6,633 nucleotides of DNA from an uncultured Eubacteriales bacterium. GTDB taxonomy: Bacteria > Bacillota > Clostridia > Oscillospirales > Oscillospiraceae. Within the stretch, counting starts at the first letter, position 1, and each line of letters starts with the position of its first letter. The translations under genes and the position numbers were made by a program. The stretch spans positions 1 through 6,633 of the forward strand of contig UROL01000106.1 in the NCBI GenBank assembly GCA_900549495.1, in the 5' to 3' direction. Under the pieces are notes generated by a model. That model did not search any database. It saw only the letters and a program-made list of their open reading frames with translations, and was not told the origin of the DNA. Below are positions 1 through 5,688 of this stretch, piece by piece.

Positions 1-145
1 AGGACTCATCGTCGATGGTGCCCACGTCGGTGACCAGGGCAACCTTGGTGATGACGTTGCCCTCTGCCTTGGCAGGGGCGCTAAACAGCGCACAGCAGGT
101 GACAACCAGTGCCAGCGCCAGAATAAGGGAAAGAATCTTCTTCAT
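1..145 (-). CDS. BMP family ABC transporter substrate-binding protein, N-terminal part (cut by window edge)
   Basis: Only the first 48 codons are present; the rest lies beyond the left edge. The translation starts with a signal peptide: Lys2-Lys3, a hydrophobic core at about residues 4-22, and an Ala-Lys-Ala site at 25-27. The mature start, about residues 34-48, reads KVALVTDVGTIDDES. This is the typical first strand and substrate-pocket loop of the BMP (Med/PnrA/BmpA) family, whose members bind nucleosides or related ligands outside the membrane for an ABC importer. An AAGGAGG site (plus-strand 153-159) lies 7 nt upstream of the ATG and fixes the start. The gene is divergent from the Nudix gene. 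No canonical lipobox is visible: Cys17 is preceded by Val-Val-Thr. That is unusual for a family that is mostly lipoproteins. The family call rests on one short motif plus the signal peptide, and the ligand cannot be told from this fragment. Confidence 0.8.
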   Translation of the reverse strand, partial: MKKILSLILALALVVTCCALFSAPAKAEGNVITKVALVTDVGTIDDES

Positions 146-240
146 GTATTTTCCTCCTTGAAATTATAATTATCGCAGAAATGTGTAATAACAGCCGGGA
201 AATCCCGCACCCGAAATCGCATTTTTCCATCGACACCATT

Positions 241-269
241 ATAGTACCACCCATTTGATTTGTTTGCAA
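241..269 (-). promoter_or_regulatory. Probable sigma-A promoter for the BMP gene
   Basis: Read on the minus strand, TTGCAA (plus-strand 264-269) and TACTAT (plus-strand 241-246) are separated by 17 bp. TGG sits directly before the -10, making it an extended -10 type. An overlapping TATAAT (plus-strand 238-243) is a better hexamer but would need a 20-bp spacer. Transcription would start near 230-234, giving a leader of roughly 85-90 nt. Confidence 0.6.
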
Positions 270-285
270 GGCGTGGTTTTATACA
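266..285 (+). repeat. Imperfect 20-bp direct repeat, copy 1 (copy 2 at 420-439)
   Basis: GCAAGGCGTGGTTTTATACA here and GCAAAGCGTGGTATTATAAA at 420-439 agree at 17 of 20 positions, 154 bp apart in the same orientation. Copy 2 contains the -10 region of the Nudix promoter. Copy 1 has the same TGG-plus-hexamer layout (TGGTTTTAT) with TTGATT at 255-260, so it may be a second, weaker start site or a duplicated regulatory element. Confidence 0.4.
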
Positions 286-332
286 AGATTTGTCCGGAAA
301 TTTTGGCATTCTGTCTAAGGCCGCACCGGGTA

Positions 333-350
333 TTTTCCACCGGTGGAAAA
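333..350. repeat. 18-bp perfect palindrome, candidate operator between divergent promoters
   Basis: TTTTCCACCGGTGGAAAA is identical to its own reverse complement with no central spacer. It lies 57 bp upstream of the -35 of the Nudix promoter (408) and 63 bp beyond the -35 of the BMP promoter (269). There is no T-run next to it on either strand (the arms are T-rich on the left, A-rich on the right), so it does not look like a terminator. A half-site-like TTTTCCATC follows at 355-363, and another lies at 223-231 in the BMP leader. It does not match the operators I know (LexA, CcpA cre, NrdR, Fur), so the binding protein is unknown. Confidence 0.6.
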
Positions 351-407
351 ACGATTTTCCATCACGGACACCCCCTTACTTTTTTGCCGCAGTGGCTGCA
401 AAAACGG

Positions 408-436
408 TTGCCATCAGGGGCAAAGCGTGGTATTAT
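408..436 (+). promoter_or_regulatory. Probable sigma-A promoter for the Nudix gene
   Basis: TTGCCA (408-413) and TATTAT (431-436) are separated by exactly 17 bp, and TGG at 428-430 makes an extended -10. The start of transcription is predicted near 442-444, leaving a leader of about 70 nt before the ATG at 513. This position argues that the open frame upstream of 443 is not translated. Confidence 0.7.
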
Positions 437-495
437 AAATAGGATAGGTGAAGAAGCTGTCGCTTTTCGCCACCAGAGAAAACACCGGAGGGCGA

Positions 496-504
496 AGGGA
501 GAGG
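496..504 (+). promoter_or_regulatory. Ribosome binding site that sets the Nudix start
   Basis: The purine-rich AGGGAGAGG ends 8 nt before the ATG at 513 and is the only good ribosome binding site near the beginning of the conserved protein. A possible leader hairpin, 463-471 with 491-499 (nine pairs including two G-U), would cover its left edge; whether it matters is unknown. Confidence 0.6.
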
Positions 505-512
505 CAGCCGCC

Positions 513-1034
513 ATGCAGGAGTGGAATGACGTATACGACGAGAACCGGACACTCACTGGCCGGGTGCATCTGCGGGGAACCCCCTGGCCCCCGGGGGAAT
601 ATGGGCTGGTGGTGTGCGTGTGGGTGTATGATGGCTATGGGCATATTCTGCTGACCCGCCGGGCCAAGGGGAAGAGCTTCCACGGCACCTGGGAGAATTC
701 CGGGGGCGCCGCCAAGGCCGGAGAGACCAGCCGCCAGGCCATTGCCCGGGAGCTATACGAAGAAACCGGCATTTTGGCCACGGAAGAGGAATTCGAATTC
801 CTCTATTCCGACCGGGACAAAAATACCTTTTATGACTTCTACTGTCTGCGGCGGCGGATTCCCCTGAAGCAGATTGTCCTGCTGCCCGGGGAGACCGATG
901 CTGTGATGTGGGCCAGCTACGGAAAGATTCACTGGATGATCCGCACCAAGAAAATCTGCCGCATCATCGCCTCCCAGTACCGCCGTCAGGAGCCAGAGCT
1001 AAAAAAGCGGGACCTGACCCAAGAGGGCTGCTAG
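513..1034 (+). CDS. Nudix hydrolase (Idi-like subgroup), substrate unknown
   Basis: This 173-residue protein carries a complete Nudix box, GX5EX7REUXEEXGU, from Gly65 to Ile87: Gly65, Glu71, Arg79-Glu80, Glu83-Glu84, Gly86. Glu80, Glu83 and Glu84 would hold the catalytic Mg2+ ions. Such enzymes split nucleoside diphosphates linked to another group, usually as cytosolic clean-up or signalling enzymes. The N-terminal stretch (Glu3-Trp4 to Gly16-Arg17, then His19-x-Arg21-Gly22) and the W60-E61 segment resemble the branch related to isopentenyl-diphosphate isomerase. The isomerase itself is unlikely because its catalytic cysteine before the box is replaced by Gly. The ATG at 513 was chosen because a promoter (408-436) and ribosome binding site precede it and similarity begins at once; the frame is open back to 255 but that part is not protein-like. 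It has its own promoter and a terminator-like hairpin, so it seems separate from the pyr operon. The C-terminal 30 or so residues are basic and not diagnostic. Confidence 0.9.
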   Translation: MQEWNDVYDENRTLTGRVHLRGTPWPPGEYGLVVCVWVYDGYGHILLTRRAKGKSFHGTWENSGGAAKAGETSRQAIARELYEETGILATEEEFEFLYSDRDKNTFYDFYCLRRRIPLKQIVLLPGETDAVMWASYGKIHWMIRTKKICRIIASQYRRQEPELKKRDLTQEGC

Positions 1035-1047
1035 ATTTGTAGAAATT

Positions 1048-1074
1048 CCAAAGGCCCTGCGGGTTTCCTTTTGG
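1048..1074 (+). terminator. Terminator-like hairpin after the Nudix gene
   Basis: CCAAAGG (1048-1054) pairs with CCTTTTGG (1067-1074, one bulged T), and inside it CCC (1055-1057) pairs with GGG (1061-1063) around a TGC loop, leaving a TTT bulge at 1064-1066. It lies 14 nt after the stop codon and before the pyrC promoter, where a terminator is expected. The T-tract is inside the stem rather than after it, so it is a weak or atypical intrinsic terminator. Confidence 0.4.
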
Positions 1075-1122
1075 TCTAATACACAATCTTACCGAAAGCC
1101 GGAATTCCAGGGCGGTTTTGGC

Positions 1123-1151
1123 TTGACACCGGCTGGGGCGCATGGTATAAT
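1123..1151 (+). promoter_or_regulatory. Consensus sigma-A promoter of the pyrC-carB-pyrK-pyrD operon
   Basis: TTGACA (1123-1128) and TATAAT (1146-1151) match both consensus hexamers perfectly with the ideal 17-bp spacer, and TGG at 1143-1145 adds an extended -10. Transcription should start around A1157-A1160. So strong a promoter fits control after initiation by the attenuator that follows. Confidence 0.9.
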
Positions 1152-1160
1152 GCGGGACAA

Positions 1161-1198
1161 TGCGGCGCTGGGAAGCGTGTCTGCTTCGTCTTGCCGCA
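1161..1198 (+). promoter_or_regulatory. Alternative (antiterminator-type) hairpin in the pyrC leader
   Basis: TGCGGCG (1161-1167) pairs with TGCCGCA (1192-1198; six Watson-Crick pairs and one G-U). G1170-G1171 can pair with T1189-C1190, and GAAGC (1172-1176) pairs with GCTTC (1183-1187) around the loop GTGTCT. The structure uses 1189-1198, which overlaps the left arm and loop of the terminator at 1188-1209, so the two cannot form together. It begins at or within a few nt of the predicted 5' end of the transcript. The pairing is read by eye; energies were not computed. Confidence 0.5.
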
Positions 1199-1216
1199 AC
1201 CGGCAGGACATTTTTT
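1188..1216 (+). terminator. Intrinsic terminator in the pyrC leader (attenuator)
   Basis: GTCTTGCCG (1188-1196) pairs with CGGCAGGAC (1201-1209) over nine consecutive pairs, one of them T1191-G1206, around a CAAC loop. A1210 and six Ts (1211-1216) follow at once. This is the full form of a rho-independent terminator, yet it lies about 30 nt after the predicted transcription start and 27 nt before the pyrC start codon. It would stop transcription before the operon unless prevented, so it is most simply an attenuator controlling pyrimidine synthesis. The sensing factor is not evident. Confidence 0.75.
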
Positions 1217-1230
1217 CTGGACAATTCGCA

Positions 1231-1237
1231 AAAGGAG
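1231..1237 (+). promoter_or_regulatory. Ribosome binding site that sets the pyrC start
   Basis: AAAGGAG ends 6 nt before ATG 1244. It decides in favour of this start over the in-frame ATG at 1160, which lies at the predicted transcription start and has no room for a ribosome binding site. Confidence 0.8.
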
Positions 1238-1243
1238 ACTGTT

Positions 1244-2452
1244 ATGGCTGAACGGATGAAGGCAAATGTAATCTCCCCCGCTTCTGAGGCATTCTTTCAC
1301 CGGCAATTTGTTTCCATTTTTCAGGACGATTGCCTGAATTCTTCTGAATATACCGTTTTTCCCGGTTTCTGTGATGTTCATGTACATTTCAGGGAGCCGG
1401 GATTTTCTTATAAGGAGACGATTTTAACAGGCAGCCGGGCCGCCGCCCGGGGGGGCTACACCGATGTGTGCACCATGCCCAACCTGAATCCTGTCCCCGA
1501 CAGCCCTGCCCACCTCAAGGAGCAGCAGCAGCTCATTGACCGGGATGCCTGCATCCATGTCCATCCCTACGGTGCCATCACTGTAGGGCAAAAGGGGGAG
1601 CGCCTGGCCGACCTGGAGGGCATGGCCCCCCACTGCATCGCCTTCTCCGATGACGGCAAGGGGGTGCAGTCGGAGGAAATGATGGCCGCCGCCATGCTCC
1701 GGGCCAAGGCACTGGGCAAGATGATTGTGGCCCACTGCGAGGTCAACGACCTGCTGCGGGGCGGCTACATCCACGACGGCGCTTACGCCAAGGCCCATGG
1801 CCACCGGGGTATCTGCTCCGAAAGCGAGTGGGGGCAGATTGCCCGGGATTTGGAGCTGGCAAGGAAAACCGGCTGCCCCTACCATGTATGCCACATCTCC
1901 ACCAAGGAGAGCGTGGAGCTTATCCGCCAAGCAAAGGCCCAGGGGGTGGACGTTACCTGCGAAACCGGCCCCCACTATTTAATTATGGACGACCGGGATT
2001 TGCAGGAGGACGGGCGCTTCAAAATGAATCCCCCCCTTCGCAGCGCAGAAGACCGGCAAGCACTGATTGCGGGCATCCAGGACGGCACCATCGACATGAT
2101 TGCCACCGACCACGCCCCCCACAGCGCCGAGGAAAAGTCCCGGGGGCTGGAAAAGAGTGCCTTCGGCATTGTGGGCATCGAAACCGCCTTCCCCCTGCTA
2201 TACACCTATCTGGTGAAAAAAGGCATTGTCTCCCTGGAAAAGCTGGTGGCGCTTCTCACCGTAAACCCCAGGAAGCGCTTCGGCATTCCCCAGACCGGCG
2301 ACTTCACCGTTTGGGATTTGAACGCCGTCTCCACCATTGACCCCAAGGATTTCCTGTCCATGGGCAAGTCCACACCCTTTACCGGCTGGCAGGTTCAGGG
2401 CAGATGCATGGCCACCGTATGCGGCGGCAAAATCGTCTACCGGCACCGGTAA
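1244..2452 (+). CDS. pyrC: Dihydroorotase, class I
   Basis: PyrC reversibly cyclises N-carbamoyl-L-aspartate to L-dihydroorotate, the third step of UMP synthesis, in the cytosol. The 402-residue protein shows the class I amidohydrolase signature: DVHVHFREPG at 44-53 (zinc ligands His46 and His48, substrate Arg50), TMPN just after, FSDDGKG at 134-140 (the zinc-bridging Asp), AHCE at 163-166 (His164), HVCHIST at 214-220 (His217), and ATDHAPH at 287-293 (catalytic Asp289). All key residues are present, so it should be active rather than a PyrC-like pseudo-enzyme. Only 43 residues precede the DVHVH motif, against some 55-60 in typical class I enzymes, so the small N-terminal beta domain is abbreviated. 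The first 60 or so codons are also richer in A and T than the rest of the gene. It is the first gene of the operon and carB follows after 57 nt. The start at 1160 would add 28 residues but is poorly supported. Confidence 0.95.
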   Translation: MAERMKANVISPASEAFFHRQFVSIFQDDCLNSSEYTVFPGFCDVHVHFREPGFSYKETILTGSRAAARGGYTDVCTMPNLNPVPDSPAHLKEQQQLIDRDACIHVHPYGAITVGQKGERLADLEGMAPHCIAFSDDGKGVQSEEMMAAAMLRAKALGKMIVAHCEVNDLLRGGYIHDGAYAKAHGHRGICSESEWGQIARDLELARKTGCPYHVCHISTKESVELIRQAKAQGVDVTCETGPHYLIMDDRDLQEDGRFKMNPPLRSAEDRQALIAGIQDGTIDMIATDHAPHSAEEKSRGLEKSAFGIVGIETAFPLLYTYLVKKGIVSLEKLVALLTVNPRKRFGIPQTGDFTVWDLNAVSTIDPKDFLSMGKSTPFTGWQVQGRCMATVCGGKIVYRHR

Positions 2453-2509
2453 GCCCCACTCCGTTCATTTGTAAACCCTTTCCCAAGTCTCAAGGAGGTA
2501 ACTATAAAA

Positions 2510-5500
2510 ATGGCAAAGAGAACAGACATCAAGAAGGTACTCATCATCGGCTCCGGCCCCATTGTGATTGGTCAGGCGGCGGAATTTGACTATGCCGGCA
2601 CCCAGGCCTGCCTGGCGCTGAAGGAGGAGGGCTACGAGGTCATCCTGGCAAACTCCAACCCCGCCACCATCATGACCGACACCACCATTGCCGACAAGGT
2701 GTATATGGAGCCCCTGACCCTGGAATACATTGCGAAGATTATTCGCTACGAGCGCCCGGATGCCATCGTTCCCGGCATCGGCGGCCAGACCGGCCTGAAC
2801 CTGGCCATGCAGCTGGAAAAGAAGGGCATCCTGAAGGAATGCCGGGTAAAGCTGCTGGGCACCCCCTTCTCCTCCATCGAGCGGGCAGAGGATCGGGAGC
2901 TGTTCAAGGAAATGTGCCAGTCCATCGGCGAGCCGGTGATTCCCTCGGAAATCACCTACTCCCTGGAAGAGGCCAAGGCCGCTGCCCTGCGGATTGGCTA
3001 TCCTGTGGTGCTGCGCCCTGCCTTTACCCTGGGCGGCACCGGCGGCGGCTTTGCCTATAACGAAAACGAGCTGGTGGAGATTGGCCTGAACGCCTTCAAC
3101 CTCTCCCCCGTCCATCAGGTGCTGGTGGAGAAGAGCGTGAAGGGCTATAAGGAAATTGAGTTTGAGGTCATGCGGGACTCCAATGACCACGCCATCACCA
3201 TCTGCGGCATGGAGAACATCGACCCTGTAGGCGTTCACACCGGCGACTCCATGGTGGTTGCCCCCATTATGACCCTGAATGACCACGACCTGAAGATGCT
3301 CAACGACTCCGCCATTAAGATTATCCGGGAGCTGAAAATCGAGGGCGGCTGCAATGTGCAGTATGCCCTGAATCCCAAGACCTCGGAATACTTCCTGATT
3401 GAGGTCAACCCCCGGGTCTCCCGCTCCTCCGCTCTGGCCTCCAAGGCCTCCGGCTATCCCATTGCCCGGGTGACTGCCAAGATTGCCATGGGCATGGCTC
3501 TGGAGGAAATCAAGATTGCCAATACCAATGCCGCCTTCGAGCCCCGCCTGGACTATGTGGTGGCCAAGCTGCCCCGGTTCCCCTTCGACAAATTTGCCAG
3601 CGCCACCAACACCCTGGGCACCCAGATGAAGGCCACCGGCGAGGTCATGGGCATCGGCTCTAACCTGGAGGAGTGCCTGCTGAAATCGGTGCGCTCCCTG
3701 GAAAACGGCGCATATCACTTCTATCTCGCCAAATTCGACGGCATGGATACCCAGGAAATGCTGCAATACATCAGCGTCTTCCGGGATGACAATTTCTTCG
3801 CCATTGCCGAGCTGCTCCGCCGGGGAATTTCCGTGGAGAAAATTGCGGAAATCACCCAAATCACCCCCTTCTTCCTGGAGGCCGGTGCCAGAGTGATTCA
3901 GATGGAGAGCAAGCTGGCCGCCAACCCCGGCAATCTGGAAGTGCTGATGGAATCCAAGCGCATGGGCTTTAGCGACCGCTACACCGCCAAGCTCTGGGGC
4001 ATGAAGGAAATCGAGCTCTGGAATCTACGCAAGCAGAAGAATATCTTCCCTGTGTTCCGCATGGTGGACACCTGCCACACCGGGGCCTATATCCCCTATT
4101 TCTATTCCAGCTACACCGGTGAGAACGACTCCATCCGCACCGACAAGAAGAAGATTGTGGTGCTGGGTGCAGGCCCCATCCGCATCGGCCAGGGCGTGGA
4201 ATTCGACTACTCCACCGTCCATGCGGTGAACACCATCCGCTCCCTGGGCTATGAGGCCATCATCATCAACAACAACCCCGAAACCGTATCCACCGACTAC
4301 ACCACCGCCGACAAGCTGTACTTCGAGCCCCTGACCCCCGAGGATGTAATGAACATCCTGGAATTCGAGCAGCCCGAGGGCGTGATTGCCACCCTGGGCG
4401 GCCAGACCGCCATCAACCTGGCAAAGCCCCTGATGGAGCGGGGTGTGAAGATTATCGGCACCGACTGCGATGCCATCGACCGGGCCGAAAACCGGGATTT
4501 GTTCGAGAAGCTGCTGGAGCAGCTGAACATCCCCCAGCCCGAGGGTAAGGCCGTCACCCGGATTGAGGACGGCATTGCGGCTGCTGCCAGAATCGGTTAC
4601 CCTGTGCTGGTGCGCCCCAGCTTCGTGCTGGGCGGCAGAGCCATGCAGATTGTGGCCAACGAAGAGCAGCTGGTGCACTACCTGAAAACCGCCGTGGAAA
4701 TCGATGCCGACAAGCCGGTGCTGGTGGACAAGTACATCCAGGGCCGGGAGGTGGAGATTGATGCCATCTGCGACGGACACGATGTATTCGTCCCCGGCAT
4801 CATGGAGCTGGTGGAGCGCACCGGCGTTCACTCCGGCGACTCCATCTCCGTCTACCCCACCTTCTCCATCTCCGACAAGGTCAAGGGCATCATCCTGCAA
4901 TACGCCAAGAAGCTGGGCCTGGGCATTGGCATCATCGGCCTGTTCAACATCCAGTTCATTGTGGACAAGAGCGACCGGGTGTATATCATCGAGGTAAACC
5001 CCCGCTCCTCCCGCACCGTTCCCTTCCTCTCCAAGGCCACCGGCTACTCCCTGGCAGACATTGCCACCGAGGTTATTCTTGGCAAGACCCTAAAGGAGCA
5101 GGGCATCTTCAGCATCTACCCCGAGGAGAAGCAGCGCTGGTACGTCAAGGCCCCTGTGTTCTCCTTCAATAAGATTCGGGGCCTGGATGCCTACCTGTCC
5201 CCGGAGATGAAGTCCACCGGCGAGGCCATCGGCTATGACCGCACCCTGACCCGTGCCCTGTATAAGGCCCTACAGGCCTCCGGCATGAAGCTGCAAAACT
5301 ACGGCACCGTCTTCGCCACCATCGCCAAGGGCGACAAGGAGGAGGCGCTGCCCCTGATTCGCCGGTTCTACCAGCTGGGCTTCAACATCGAAGCCACCCG
5401 GGGCACGGCGGAATTCCTGAAAAAGAACGGCATCCGCACCCACACCCTGAAAAAAATCAGCGAGGACCCCAACGAAATTCCCGATGCACTGCGGCAGGGG

Positions 5501-5677
5501 CACATTGCCTACGTCATCAACACCCGCACCCCCGGTGCCGGTGAGAAGGACGGTCTGCTGATTCGCCAGATTTCCACCGAATACAATGTGAACATCTTCA
5601 CCTCCCTGGACACCGTGAAGGTGCTGCTGGATGTTCTGGAGGAAATTACCCTGACCATTTCCACCATCGACGCCTGA
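2510..5677 (+). CDS. carB: Carbamoyl-phosphate synthase, large (ammonia/ATP-using) subunit
   Basis: CarB uses two ATP, bicarbonate and ammonia, delivered from glutamine by CarA, to make carbamoyl phosphate for pyrimidine and arginine synthesis. The 1055-residue protein is full length (about 1070 is usual) and shows the internal duplication of the family. The first synthetase half has SGPIVIGQAAEFDYAG near residue 15, an ATP-grasp loop at Arg169-Gly180 (RPAFTLGGTGGG) and metal-binding EVNPR at 298-302. An oligomerisation domain spans about 400-545. The second half has GAGPIRIGQGVEFDYS, RPSFVLGGR at 702-710 and EVNPR at 828-832. The C-terminal MGS-like allosteric domain (about 935-1055) has ATRGT at 962-966 and INTRT at 1003-1007, matching the nucleotide pocket where UMP inhibits family members. 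AAGGAGGT at 2492-2499 sits 10 nt before the ATG. It follows pyrC and precedes pyrK by 11 nt. The partner carA, often directly upstream, is not adjacent. Long open frames on the opposite strand of this gene are by-products of its C/G-rich third positions. Confidence 0.98.
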   Translation: MAKRTDIKKVLIIGSGPIVIGQAAEFDYAGTQACLALKEEGYEVILANSNPATIMTDTTIADKVYMEPLTLEYIAKIIRYERPDAIVPGIGGQTGLNLAMQLEKKGILKECRVKLLGTPFSSIERAEDRELFKEMCQSIGEPVIPSEITYSLEEAKAAALRIGYPVVLRPAFTLGGTGGGFAYNENELVEIGLNAFNLSPVHQVLVEKSVKGYKEIEFEVMRDSNDHAITICGMENIDPVGVHTGDSMVVAPIMTLNDHDLKMLNDSAIKIIRELKIEGGCNVQYALNPKTSEYFLIEVNPRVSRSSALASKASGYPIARVTAKIAMGMALEEIKIANTNAAFEPRLDYVVAKLPRFPFDKFASATNTLGTQMKATGEVMGIGSNLEECLLKSVRSLENGAYHFYLAKFDGMDTQEMLQYISVFRDDNFFAIAELLRRGISVEKIAEITQITPFFLEAGARVIQMESKLAANPGNLEVLMESKRMGFSDRYTAKLWGMKEIELWNLRKQKNIFPVFRMVDTCHTGAYIPYFYSSYTGENDSIRTDKKKIVVLGAGPIRIGQGVEFDYSTVHAVNTIRSLGYEAIIINNNPETVSTDYTTADKLYFEPLTPEDVMNILEFEQPEGVIATLGGQTAINLAKPLMERGVKIIGTDCDAIDRAENRDLFEKLLEQLNIPQPEGKAVTRIEDGIAAAARIGYPVLVRPSFVLGGRAMQIVANEEQLVHYLKTAVEIDADKPVLVDKYIQGREVEIDAICDGHDVFVPGIMELVERTGVHSGDSISVYPTFSISDKVKGIILQYAKKLGLGIGIIGLFNIQFIVDKSDRVYIIEVNPRSSRTVPFLSKATGYSLADIATEVILGKTLKEQGIFSIYPEEKQRWYVKAPVFSFNKIRGLDAYLSPEMKSTGEAIGYDRTLTRALYKALQASGMKLQNYGTVFATIAKGDKEEALPLIRRFYQLGFNIEATRGTAEFLKKNGIRTHTLKKISEDPNEIPDALRQGHIAYVINTRTPGAGEKDGLLIRQISTEYNVNIFTSLDTVKVLLDVLEEITLTISTIDA

Positions 5678-5679
5678 GT

Positions 5680-5685
5680 GGAGGT
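5680..5685 (+). promoter_or_regulatory. Close-spaced ribosome binding site of pyrK
   Basis: GGAGGT begins 3 nt after the carB stop and leaves only 3 nt (4 from GGAGG) before the pyrK ATG, closer than the other genes here (6-10 nt). With an 11-nt gap between carB and pyrK, re-use of the terminating ribosomes is likely. Confidence 0.6.
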
Positions 5686-5688
5686 GCC

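Larger units (their letters stand above)
146..512. other. Divergent intergenic region between the BMP gene and the Nudix gene
   Basis: This 367-nt stretch contains no convincing gene. It holds the ribosome binding site and about 85 nt of leader of the minus-strand gene, a promoter for each direction (listed separately), an 18-bp palindrome between the two promoters, an imperfect 20-bp direct repeat, and about 70 nt of leader for the Nudix gene. The Nudix reading frame stays open upstream to 255, but that part runs through the promoter and the palindrome and does not look like protein. I see no match to a known riboswitch class in either leader. Confidence 0.75.

Noticed and set aside
160..237. 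Purine riboswitch in front of the BMP-family gene, as its ligand may be a nucleoside
   Set aside because: The leader of about 85 nt lacks the two conserved loops and flanking stem of purine riboswitches. The only hairpin seen (CGGG/CCCG around AAAT, near 198-209) is very small.
255..512. N-terminal extension of the Nudix protein by 86 residues, as the frame is open from ATG 255
   Set aside because: It crosses a promoter (408-436) and an 18-bp palindrome, lacks a ribosome binding site, and the translated stretch shows no family similarity; the Nudix family similarity starts right at residue 1 from ATG 513.
1048..1074. Strong bidirectional terminator between the Nudix gene and the pyr operon
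   Set aside because: The stem is interrupted by a TTT bulge and not followed by a T-run on the plus strand, so only a weak terminator is claimed.
1154..1156. GGG near the pyrC transcription start as a site for reiterative transcription, as in Bacillus pyrG
   Set aside because: The G-run begins only 3 nt after the -10 hexamer, too close for a normal start site, and the likely starts are the As at 1157-1160.
1160..1243. Classical PyrR-binding anti-antiterminator in the pyrC leader
   Set aside because: No sequence like the conserved UCC...GAGG loop is present, and there is no third hairpin upstream of the antiterminator.
2465..3859. 464-residue open frame on the minus strand opposite carB
   Set aside because: It lies wholly opposite an intact, strongly conserved carB. 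Its Gly/His/Gln/Leu-rich, low-complexity translation is what reversed GC-biased codons produce.
4025..4900. 291-residue open frame on the minus strand opposite carB, and similar ones opposite pyrC and pyrK
   Set aside because: Same explanation: shadow frames from C/G-ending codons, with no ribosome binding site and no recognisable motif.
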